Below are positions 1 through 7,094 of a stretch of DNA of 7,094 nt, piece by piece. The position numbers and the translations under genes are program-made. The DNA lies in the NCBI GenBank assembly GCA_947475475.1, contig CANJOG010000098.1, positions 1 through 7,094 on the forward strand, in the 5' to 3' direction. Under the pieces are notes generated by a model. The model was not told the DNA's origin, made no database searches, and worked only from the letters and a program-made list of their open reading frames with translations. This stretch comes from Acetobacteraceae bacterium. GTDB taxonomy: Bacteria; Pseudomonadota; Alphaproteobacteria; Acetobacterales; Acetobacteraceae. Every line of letters starts with the position of its first letter. Positions within the stretch are counted from its first letter, which is position 1.

Positions 1-1030
1 CCAGCCAGAAGGTGATGCTTTTGGCGGAAACCCCCATCTGCTCAACAATATGGTCCAGCTTCTTGGCCACCGACTCTTCGCCGCCCTGGATCAGGCTGAG
101 TTCCGCTGCCTCGGCATCGCTCGCCAGCCGCGAGGTCGTGCTCGCCGCCGCCGCCAGATCGAGCCCTTTGGCCACCGCGGCCTGGGACTCCTCAAGCCGT
201 GTCTGCGCGCCGCGCATCCGCTCCTCGGCGAAGCGGCCGAGCTTGTCGAGCAGCGGCGCCAGACCACCCGAGATTTCCGGCAGCACGGTGCGGGCAATCA
301 CCATCTCGCCCTCCAGCGCCGCCTCATAGGCGATGATGGAATTTTCCGCCTGGGTCAGCACGGTCTCGTTCTCCGGCGTGCGGTCGAGCGCGCCAATCAC
401 CGGCTTGAGAGACTTCATCTTGTCCTGGACGGCAATCCGGCTGTCCTCATCCTGCTTGACCACGAAGCGCGCCTCGGTGATGCGCAGATTAAGTAGCTGG
501 CGGTCGATCGAATGCACGAAGCCGATGGCGGCGATGGCGGCGTCCATATCCTCCCGCGCACCGCCCATCTGCTCGACCAGGGCGGCCAGCCGCGCCTTCT
601 GGCCTTCGACAATCTTGTCGGCAACCGACTGGAATCGCCCGATCAGGGCACGGTGATCGCCGATCAGCTTCTGCATCGCCAGGTTCTGGGCCTGGCGGGC
701 CTGCGTCGCTTCGGCGGCCTTGTCGATCGTGCCGGCAATGCGCGAGACCGATGCCGTTTCGCCAACCGCGCCGGACAGCGCCGTGAGTCCGCCACGCGCA
801 TCCTTCAGCGCATCGCCCAACGCAGTGCGGCTGGAGGCGCTATCCTCGGAGAGCAACCGGAAGCCGGCGGCCTGCAGGGAGCGAATACTGGCGGCCAGCG
901 ACTGCGCCTGCACCGCACCATCCACGCGCGCCGCATAACCCGATAGCGCCACCCAGCCTGTCACGGCCACACCAATGGTCAGCAGCAGCGACAGCACGAA
1001 ACCACCCAAAATCCGGATACTGATCGACAT
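1..1030 (-). CDS. Membrane sensory protein, N-terminal part (probable methyl-accepting chemotaxis protein), cut by the window edge
   Basis: The complement of this stretch is open for 343 codons with no stop and continues past the left edge. The protein starts MSISIRILGGF. Residues about 8-30 form one hydrophobic helix, so the N-terminus is cytoplasmic and signal-anchored. Residues about 31-335 are almost entirely helical, rich in Ala, Leu, Glu, Gln and Lys, with no cysteine, as in an extracytoplasmic four-helix or helical bimodular sensor domain. A second membrane segment seems to begin at about 338 (KSITFWL). This layout is usual for chemotaxis receptors, but histidine kinases and diguanylate cyclases share it, and the deciding C-terminal half is outside the window. 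About 300 extracytoplasmic residues suits a bimodular domain better than a single four-helix bundle. Start: ATG at 1030 is preceded by GGGGGAG with only 3 bases of spacing. In-frame ATGs at 1033 and 1042 are alternatives but have worse ribosome binding sites. It lies downstream of gcvP on the same strand; the ligand cannot be read from the sequence. Confidence 0.8.
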   Translation of the reverse strand, partial: MSISIRILGGFVLSLLLTIGVAVTGWVALSGYAARVDGAVQAQSLAASIRSLQAAGFRLLSEDSASSRTALGDALKDARGGLTALSGAVGETASVSRIAGTIDKAAEATQARQAQNLAMQKLIGDHRALIGRFQSVADKIVEGQKARLAALVEQMGGAREDMDAAIAAIGFVHSIDRQLLNLRITEARFVVKQDEDSRIAVQDKMKSLKPVIGALDRTPENETVLTQAENSIIAYEAALEGEMVIARTVLPEISGGLAPLLDKLGRFAEERMRGAQTRLEESQAAVAKGLDLAAAASTTSRLASDAEAAELSLIQGGEESVAKKLDHIVEQMGVSAKSITFWL

Positions 1031-1032
1031 CA

Positions 1033-1060
1033 TCTCCCCCATCACATGTGATCTGGGAGA
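1033..1060 (-). promoter_or_regulatory. Inverted repeat over the ribosome binding site of the sensory gene
   Basis: The core ATCACATGTGAT (1041-1052) is a perfect 12-base palindrome. After two unmatched positions on each side, the flanks TCTCCC (1033-1038) and GGGAGA (1055-1060) are again perfectly complementary. In the minus-strand RNA this gives UCUCCC, AG, AUCA, loop CAUG, UGAU, GG, GGGAGA. The last arm includes most of the GGGGGAG ribosome binding site and the A of the first ATG. The hairpin could therefore hide the start site. Alternatively the DNA palindrome could be an operator for a dimeric regulator. The symmetry is seen directly; the function is inferred. Confidence 0.5.
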
Positions 1061-1085
1061 ACGATCGTCCAAGTCCGCTGAAGAA

Positions 1086-1114
1086 ATCGTAAAAGCCGGG
1101 CCCGGTTTCCGCAA
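1086..1114 (-). promoter_or_regulatory. Candidate sigma70-type promoter of the sensory gene
   Basis: Read on the minus strand, TTGCGG (1114-1109) is separated by 17 bases from TACGAT (1091-1086), matching 3/6 and 4/6 of the consensus boxes. Transcription would start near 1079, leaving a leader of about 50 bases that contains the inverted repeat at 1060-1033. The spacer contains the palindrome CCGGGCCCGG (1096-1105). In RNA made from gcvP the same palindrome, flanked by AAA and TTT, could form a weak stem, but I see no good terminator after gcvP. The rest of the gene-free stretch 1061-1170 shows nothing else recognisable. Confidence 0.3.
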
Positions 1115-1170
1115 AAATAACGACGCAAGCCTTCCCGACCTGCTCCGCCAATTAAGTTCCGCTTAGAATA

Positions 1171-4049
<2,879 letters not shown>

Positions 4050-4053
<4 letters not shown>

Positions 4054-4427
4054 GCGGCGGTCTCCAGGAAAGCCTTGTACTGGTCCGCATCCATCAGCGT
4101 ATCGAAGGCCACACGATCGGCGATCTTGATGCGGAAGAACCATGCCTCGCCTTCCGGTTCGCGATTCACCAGCGCCGGCTCCTCGGCAACGATGCCGTTC
4201 ACCTCGGTGATCTTGCCGGTCAGCGGCGCATAAACGTCCGATGCCGCCTTCACGCTCTCGACCACGGCGCAGGCCTCGCCAGCCGAGACTTCGCGCTCCG
4301 TATCAGGCAATTCCACGAAAACCAGATCGCCCAGAGCCTCCTGGGCATGGTTGGTGATCCCCACCGTGGCGATATCGCCATCCAGGCTGATCCATTCGTG
4401 TTCGGCGGTATAACGGCGTTCCGACAT
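4050..4427 (-). CDS. gcvH: Glycine cleavage system H protein (lipoyl carrier)
   Basis: This small cytoplasmic carrier shuttles the aminomethyl group from GcvP to GcvT on a lipoic acid arm, which is later reoxidised by lipoamide dehydrogenase. It has 125 residues, normal for the family, and one lipoyl domain. The N-terminal YTAEHEWI and GITNHAQEALGDLVFVELP are typical. The lipoylated lysine is K60 in the motif ESVKAASDVYAPLTG. The C-terminal part with NREPEGEAWFFRIKI is also characteristic. The ATG at 4427 lies 10 bases after the gcvT stop, and an AGGA overlapping that stop codon is at good spacing, so translation is probably coupled. The stop overlaps the gcvP start (ATGA). No key residue is missing. 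Confidence 0.98.
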
Positions 4428-4437
4428 GTGCGGTGTC

Positions 4438-5565
4438 CTATCGGGCGTAGCGGTGGGGGACGAAAGGCGTGGGAGCGACGCGCGCCGGATGGGCGCGGCC
4501 GCGGATCATCAGATCGAGTGGCGTGTCATCGGCGGTATGGCCGCGCTTGACGTAACCCATGGCCACCGGCGCCCCGAGCGTGGGGCCGAACGTGCCGGAG
4601 GTGATCACACCGATGATGCTGCCATCGGGGCCGGCAATCTCGGTGCCGGCTCGGGCCGGCGCACGGCCATCCGGGCGGATGCCGACACGCTTGCGCTGCA
4701 CGCCATTATCCATCTGCTCGCGCACCGGATCGGCGCCGAGGAAATTCCATTCCATCTTGCGGCGCTTGGCGATGGTCCAGGCAAGACCCGCCTCGATCGG
4801 GCTGGTCGTCTCGTCGAGGTCCTGGCCGTAGAGGCACAACCCCGCCTCCAGCCGCAGCGAATCGCGCGCGCCAAGCCCGGCGGGATGCACTTCCGGCTGA
4901 TCCAGCAGCGCGCGCGCAAAACGCTCGGCCTCCTCGGCGGGCACCGAGATCTCGAACCCGTCCTCACCGGTATAGCCGGAGCGGCTGACCCAGCAGGTAA
5001 TCCCCATGATCGGCAGATCGGCCACCTGCATGAAGGCAAGCCCAGCCGTCTCCGGACACATGCGGCCAAGAACGGCCGCCGCCGACGGGCCTTGCAGAGC
5101 CAGCAAGGCGCGGTCGGCATGTTCCACCAGCTTCACCGACTCCGGCAGATTGGCCGCAAGATGCGCCGCATCGATGGATTTGCGCGAGGCATTGACCACC
5201 AGGCGCAGGCAATTCCCGGCATTGGCGATCATCAGATCGTCAATGATGCCGCCAGCCTCGTTGAGAAACAGCGAGTAGCGCTGCCGGCCGGGCGCCATGC
5301 CCGCCATATCGCCCGGCACCAGCAATTCCAGCGCGGCAGCGGCATATGTGCCGCGGAGCGAGAACTGGCCCATATGCGAGACATCGAACAAGGCAGCATG
5401 CGAGCGGCAATGCACATGCTCGGAGAGAATGCCCTGCGCGTATTGCACAGGCATCTCATACCCGGCGAAGGGTACCATCCGGGCGCCGAGCGCGCGATGC
5501 AGCCCGTCCAGCGGGGTGCGCTTGAGGATTTCAGTTTCGGTGGTGGTCGAAGCAAGTTCCGTCAC
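4438..5565 (-). CDS. gcvT: Aminomethyltransferase, T protein of the glycine cleavage system
   Basis: This enzyme (EC 2.1.2.10) moves the one-carbon unit from aminomethyl-lipoyl GcvH to tetrahydrofolate, giving 5,10-methylene-tetrahydrofolate and ammonia. Characteristic stretches are TPLDGLHRALGARMVPFAGYEMP near the N-terminus, FDVSHMGQF near 60-68, the Asp pair of GGIIDDL near 109-110 that includes the expected catalytic Asp, SRSGYTGEDGFEI near 195, and RDSLRLEAGLCLYGQDL near 234. Start choice matters here. The reading frame can begin at GTG 5574, but that codon overlaps the only good ribosome binding site (GGAG, 5577-5574). The in-frame GTG at 5565 lies 8 bases after it, so I prefer the 375-residue form; the longer form has 378. 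It is the first gene of the operon, directly after the glycine riboswitch. A GTG start just behind a possibly occluded ribosome binding site fits translational control. Confidence 0.97.
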   Translation of the reverse strand: MTELASTTTETEILKRTPLDGLHRALGARMVPFAGYEMPVQYAQGILSEHVHCRSHAALFDVSHMGQFSLRGTYAAAALELLVPGDMAGMAPGRQRYSLFLNEAGGIIDDLMIANAGNCLRLVVNASRKSIDAAHLAANLPESVKLVEHADRALLALQGPSAAAVLGRMCPETAGLAFMQVADLPIMGITCWVSRSGYTGEDGFEISVPAEEAERFARALLDQPEVHPAGLGARDSLRLEAGLCLYGQDLDETTSPIEAGLAWTIAKRRKMEWNFLGADPVREQMDNGVQRKRVGIRPDGRAPARAGTEIAGPDGSIIGVITSGTFGPTLGAPVAMGYVKRGHTADDTPLDLMIRGRAHPARVAPTPFVPHRYAR

Positions 5566-5573
5566 ACGATGCA

Positions 5574-5630
5574 CTCCAGAGTCGCGGCCGCCCCTCCGGC
5601 AGAATACCGGTGAGGTGCGGCCCCCCTCTG
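5574..5630 (-). promoter_or_regulatory. Expression platform of the glycine riboswitch, with gcvT ribosome binding site
   Basis: Between the second aptamer and gcvT the RNA can form a strong hairpin. GGCCGC (5622-5617) pairs with GCGGCC (5591-5586), CCT (5615-5613) with AGG (5595-5593), and CCGG (5610-5607) with CCGG (5599-5596) around a 7-base loop. No run of U follows, so it does not look like an intrinsic terminator. The sequence CTCTG (5581-5577) leads directly into the ribosome binding site GGAG (5577-5574). It can pair with CAGAG (5630-5626), which is also the 3' strand of P1 in aptamer II. The two pairings exclude each other, so glycine binding could free the ribosome binding site. The complementarity is visible; the switching is inferred. 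Confidence 0.55.
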
Positions 5631-5724
5631 TCGCGGAACCTGAGAGATTCAGCCTGGGCGCCCCATCGGAGCACTCCCCTGCCTTACTCCGTCGGTGCGG
5701 CGCATGCGCGCCGGCTTTCCAGAG
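5626..5724 (-). ncRNA. Glycine riboswitch aptamer II
   Basis: P1 is CTCTG (5724-5720) with CAGAG (5630-5626). CTGGAAAGC follows as in the family, then a small hairpin GGCGC-GCAT-GCGCC. The cores ACCGACGGAGTAAGG (about 5690) and TCTCTCAGGTTCCGCGACAG (about 5650-5628) match the second aptamer of tandem glycine riboswitches. Its P1 3' strand is the element that also pairs with the gcvT ribosome binding region. Confidence 0.9.
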
Positions 5725-5738
5725 ATCCTTTATCCCGT

Positions 5739-5846
5739 GGCGGTCCGTTTGCCTGAGCGTTTCCGGGGGCCGGTTGCGCCTTCGGCGGCGGAGTGCCCGT
5801 CCTCTGCGCGCAAGATCACGCGCTGTGGCACCCGCTCTCTCCCGCC
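5739..5846 (-). ncRNA. Glycine riboswitch aptamer I
   Basis: P1 is formed by GGCGG (5846-5842) with CCGCC (5743-5739). After P1 comes the conserved GAGAGAGC. The arm GCGGGTGCC pairs with GGGCACTCCGC and carries an inner hairpin with stem GCGCG/CGCGC. The core signatures GCCGAAGGCGCAA (about 5785) and ACGCTCAGGCAAACGGACC (about 5760-5742) are the hallmark conserved segments of this class. Confidence 0.9.
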
Positions 5847-5867
5847 CGGGATGGGTTGGATGCGCCC

Positions 5868-5896
5868 AACATGAGCGATCGACCCGCAGTGTTCAA
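5868..5896 (-). promoter_or_regulatory. Candidate promoter of the gcvTHP operon
   Basis: On the minus strand TTGAAC (5896-5891) and CATGTT (5873-5868) are 17 bases apart, matching 4/6 and 3/6 of the sigma70 consensus. A start near 5861 would leave only a few bases before the P0 strand of the riboswitch at 5852, which is the expected geometry. The -10 box is weak. Confidence 0.4.
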
Positions 5897-5903
5897 CCGA
5901 ACA
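5890..5903 (-). repeat. Inverted repeat over the -35 box of the gcv promoter
   Basis: TGTTC and GAACA form perfect 5-base arms around a 4-base centre. The repeat overlaps the candidate -35 box (5896-5891), a position where a bound regulator could block or recruit RNA polymerase. Five-base arms can occur by chance, so this is only a candidate operator. Confidence 0.3.
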
Positions 5904-5905
5904 TT

Positions 5906-5936
5906 GGCCTTGACTCGTCTTTTACCGAGTCTGGCC
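5906..5936 (-). terminator. Hairpin after the lipoprotein gene, possible terminator
   Basis: In minus-strand RNA, GGCC (5936-5933) and GACTCG (5931-5926) pair with CGAGTC (5917-5912) and GGCC (5909-5906). The 8-base loop is GTAAAAGA, with one and two unpaired bases in the stem. It begins 14 bases after the lipoprotein stop and ends just before the gcv promoter, so it could end or stabilise that transcript. No U tract follows, so it is not a classic intrinsic terminator. Confidence 0.45.
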
Positions 5937-5949
5937 CCTATGGCCGGAC

Positions 5950-6495
5950 TTATTTGCCAGCGATGCTGCGGTTATAGGCCAGTTCCTCAGGCGAAAGCTG
6001 GAAGCCGACCATCAGCTGATAGGCCGCCCCGGTTTTGCCCGGCGCCAGGTTCAGGATCGTGGTGGATTCCGGCGTCGTCACGCTCACCTGGTCCTGATTG
6101 GCCGGGAAATTCACCCGCAGCGTGAAGCTCTGTTTGGCGATGACCTCACCGCCCTCCATCAGCGCCACAAACCAGGGAATATCGGCCGTCCGCGCCGGCG
6201 ATGCCGGGCCGCGCATGGCGGTGATGGCCACCGAGAAGCGCGTATCGAGCTGGTCGCGCGAGCGCTCCGAGGTCGGCCTGCACGAGCCGCCAATGGCCTG
6301 GATACGGGCCGAGAGCGTCAGATCGGTCAGGTCCCGCCCGGCATCGCGGAAGCGCGACAGATCGCCGGCCTCGGCCAGGATCGCCGGGTTCGGGCAGGGC
6401 GGACGCAGCACAATGCGCGAGGAATCATTGCTGCAGGCAGAGAGCAGCACCGGAAGGGCAAGCGCCGGGAGGACAAGGGCGAGACGGCGGTTCAT
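5950..6495 (-). CDS. Putative lipoprotein of unknown function
   Basis: This protein has 181 residues. Residues 1-20 are a signal peptide with an Arg pair (MNRR) and a Leu/Ala/Val-rich core. The lipobox LSAC places the lipidated cysteine at C21. The next residues are Ser-Asn-Asp; Asn rather than Asp at +2 does not enforce inner-membrane retention by the enterobacterial rule, so outer-membrane attachment is possible. The mature part contains RPPCPNPAIL, GRDLTDLTLSARI and IGGSCRPTS. Its two further cysteines (C34 and C72) could form a disulfide. A beta-rich second half follows, with IPWFVALMEGGEVIAKQSFTL near 106-126. I recall similar small lipoproteins from alphaproteobacteria but cannot name a family with a known role. 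ATG 6495 has GGAG 10 bases upstream. It lies upstream of the gcv operon on the same strand and is divergent from thrB. There is no evidence of a functional link to either. Confidence 0.85.
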   Translation of the reverse strand: MNRRLALVLPALALPVLLSACSNDSSRIVLRPPCPNPAILAEAGDLSRFRDAGRDLTDLTLSARIQAIGGSCRPTSERSRDQLDTRFSVAITAMRGPASPARTADIPWFVALMEGGEVIAKQSFTLRVNFPANQDQVSVTTPESTTILNLAPGKTGAAYQLMVGFQLSPEELAYNRSIAGK

Positions 6496-6543
6496 GCGCT
6501 GGCGACTCCGCTAAGCGGCGATGGAATGTAATCGGTCGGACGG

Positions 6544-6572
6544 GGCATACCGCGCCCCCGGTAAGTGAACAA
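6544..6572 (-). promoter_or_regulatory. Candidate promoter of the lipoprotein gene
   Basis: On the minus strand TTGTTC (6572-6567) and TATGCC (6549-6544) are 17 bases apart, each matching 3/6 of the consensus. Transcription would begin near 6537, about 40 bases before the ATG. Its leader contains the short inverted repeat CCGCT/AGCGG (6508-6518), next to the GGAG ribosome binding site. The match is weak. Confidence 0.25.
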
Positions 6573-6603
6573 CTGTGCAGGCCCGCCTCAATGCTGCCCC
6601 GCC

Positions 6604-6632
6604 TCGCCAGAGCGGCGAAACTCGCCTAAACT
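6604..6632 (+). promoter_or_regulatory. Candidate promoter of thrB
   Basis: TCGCCA (6604-6609) and TAAACT (6627-6632) are 17 bases apart and each match 4/6 of the sigma70 consensus. A start near 6639 would leave a leader of about 47 bases with GGAGAG at 6670-6675. The divergent gene-free stretch 6496-6685 also holds the lipoprotein promoter candidate and a 10-base direct repeat; I see nothing else in it. Confidence 0.3.
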
Positions 6633-6637
6633 CGGCT
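6618..6637 (+). repeat. Direct repeat with 10-base period upstream of thrB
   Basis: AAACTCGCCT (6618-6627) is followed directly by AAACTCGGCT (6628-6637), with 9 of 10 bases identical. One helical turn separates the copies, and they overlap the candidate -10 box. It may be a tandem binding site or chance. Confidence 0.5.
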
Positions 6638-6685
6638 CGCGCGCTGGTTGGGGCCAGGGCGCGGATGTTGGAGAGCGCCGGGCGC

Positions 6686-7094
6686 ATGGCCGTCTATACC
6701 GAAGTGACCGATGAGGCGCTGGCCGCCTTCCTGGCCGATTACGATATCGGCGGCATGGTCGCCTTCCGCGGCATTGCCGAGGGGGTGGAGAACTCCAACT
6801 ACATGCTGCGCACCGAGGGCGGGGATTACATCCTCACCCTCTATGAAAAGCGCGTCGATCCCGCCGAACTCCCTTATTTCCTCGGCCTGATGGAGCATCT
6901 GGCGCAGCACGGCATCTCCTGCCCGCTGCCGGTGCATGGCCGCGACGGTGTGGCGCTCCGCCAGCTCTGCGGCCGTTATGCCGCCATCACCACCTTCCTG
7001 CCCGGCGTCTGGCCGCGCCGCGTGCGCCAGGAACATTGCGGCCCGCTCGGCGCCGCCCTGGCCAAGCTGCATCTGTCCGGCGAGGGCTATGCCG
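6686..7094 (+). CDS. thrB: Homoserine kinase, N-terminal part, cut by the window edge
   Basis: This is the alphaproteobacterial, phosphotransferase (APH/choline kinase fold) type of homoserine kinase (EC 2.7.1.39). It phosphorylates homoserine to O-phosphohomoserine in threonine synthesis and is unrelated to the GHMP-type ThrB of enterobacteria. The visible 136 residues begin MAVYTEVTDEALAAFLADYDIG. They contain the family stretches IAEGVENSNYML (30-41, nucleotide loop region), YILTLYEKRVDPAELPYFLGLMEHL (from 48) and the helix LGAALAKLHLSGEGYA at the edge. Full-length members have about 320 residues, so the catalytic Asp region is outside the window. ATG 6686 has GGAGAG 10 bases upstream; an in-frame TTG at 6668 lacks a ribosome binding site. 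In many relatives ispH precedes thrB, but here the upstream neighbour is the divergent lipoprotein gene. Confidence 0.95.
   Translation, partial: MAVYTEVTDEALAAFLADYDIGGMVAFRGIAEGVENSNYMLRTEGGDYILTLYEKRVDPAELPYFLGLMEHLAQHGISCPLPVHGRDGVALRQLCGRYAAITTFLPGVWPRRVRQEHCGPLGAALAKLHLSGEGYA

Larger units (their letters stand above)
5626..5852 (-). promoter_or_regulatory. Tandem glycine riboswitch (gcvT motif, two aptamers) upstream of gcvT
   Basis: Two consecutive aptamers of the glycine riboswitch class lie in the leader of gcvT. They are joined by a 14-base linker (5738-5725). The leader bases ATCCCG (5852-5847) are perfectly complementary to CGGGAT in the linker (5737-5732). This matches the leader-linker helix (P0) described for tandem glycine riboswitches and continues P1 of aptamer I with one bulged A. 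Riboswitches of this class before gcv operons usually act as ON switches, raising expression when glycine is high. Both conserved cores can be read on the minus strand, and the downstream genes fit exactly. Confidence 0.93.

Noticed and set aside
50..946. Several overlapping plus-strand frames in the first kilobase
   Set aside because: They lie opposite a minus-strand frame that is open over 343 codons and encodes a membrane anchor plus helical sensor domain. The plus-strand products show no family features.
1042..1051. TCACATGTGA as a CRP/FNR-type site
   Set aside because: The half-sites are in the opposite order and have no spacer compared with the CRP consensus TGTGA-N6-TCACA, so the resemblance is only superficial.
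1096..1105. CCGGGCCCGG as part of an intrinsic terminator after gcvP
   Set aside because: As a hairpin only three base pairs remain around a four-base loop, and the flanking A and T runs pair imperfectly. The stem is too weak to call a terminator.
4054..4143. N-terminal extension of gcvP by 30 residues
   Set aside because: The extra residues overlap gcvH and do not resemble the GcvP N-terminus. The ATG at 4053 has a GGAG at good spacing and an ATGA overlap with the gcvH stop.
4426..5613. Open plus-strand frame of 395 codons opposite gcvT
   Set aside because: The antisense frame lies over gcvT and part of its leader, with Arg/His/Gly-rich low-information sequence and no domain. It is a shadow.
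5297..6125. Plus-strand frames across the riboswitch and the lipoprotein region
   Set aside because: They cross the structured riboswitch RNA and the opposite-strand lipoprotein gene and give low-complexity Arg/Pro/Ser-rich products.
6626..7072. Minus-strand frame of 148 codons opposite thrB
   Set aside because: It is the shadow of thrB, whose protein is clearly recognisable on the plus strand.

Overview
The window is a GC-rich stretch of chromosome from what looks like an alphaproteobacterium. The evidence for this is the phosphotransferase-type homoserine kinase ThrB, the order gcvT-gcvH-gcvP with a single-chain GcvP, and the general style of the proteins. A Rhodospirillales-like lineage is my best guess, but it is inference. 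Nothing suggests a mobile element, a phage, a CRISPR array or recent gene transfer.

Layout. All genes up to about 6500 lie on the minus strand. At the right of this block is a small lipoprotein of unknown function (6495 to 5950). Next comes a hairpin that may insulate it from the following operon (5936 to 5906), then a candidate promoter, then a tandem glycine riboswitch (5852 to 5626). This leads into the glycine cleavage operon gcvT-gcvH-gcvP (5565 to 1171). After about 140 bases without a gene comes the start of a membrane-anchored sensory protein, probably a methyl-accepting chemotaxis protein, which runs off the left edge. On the plus strand, divergent from the lipoprotein, thrB begins at 6686 and runs off the right edge.

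How the parts work together. GcvP decarboxylates glycine, GcvH carries the aminomethyl group on its lipoyl lysine, and GcvT passes the one-carbon unit to tetrahydrofolate and releases ammonia. The shared L protein (lipoamide dehydrogenase) is not in the window. The two riboswitch aptamers sense glycine, so substrate would be expected to switch on its own breakdown. The sequence suggests translational control: the 3' strand of P1 in the second aptamer can pair either inside the aptamer or with a repeated CTCTGGA copy that contains the gcvT ribosome binding site. A strong hairpin lies between these two alternatives.

The most interesting structures that are not genes are the gcvT leader, the leader-linker (P0) pairing of the riboswitch, and a nearly perfect 28-base inverted repeat that covers the ribosome binding site of the sensory gene. 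I found no convincing wholly new system here. The least understood gene is the lipoprotein.
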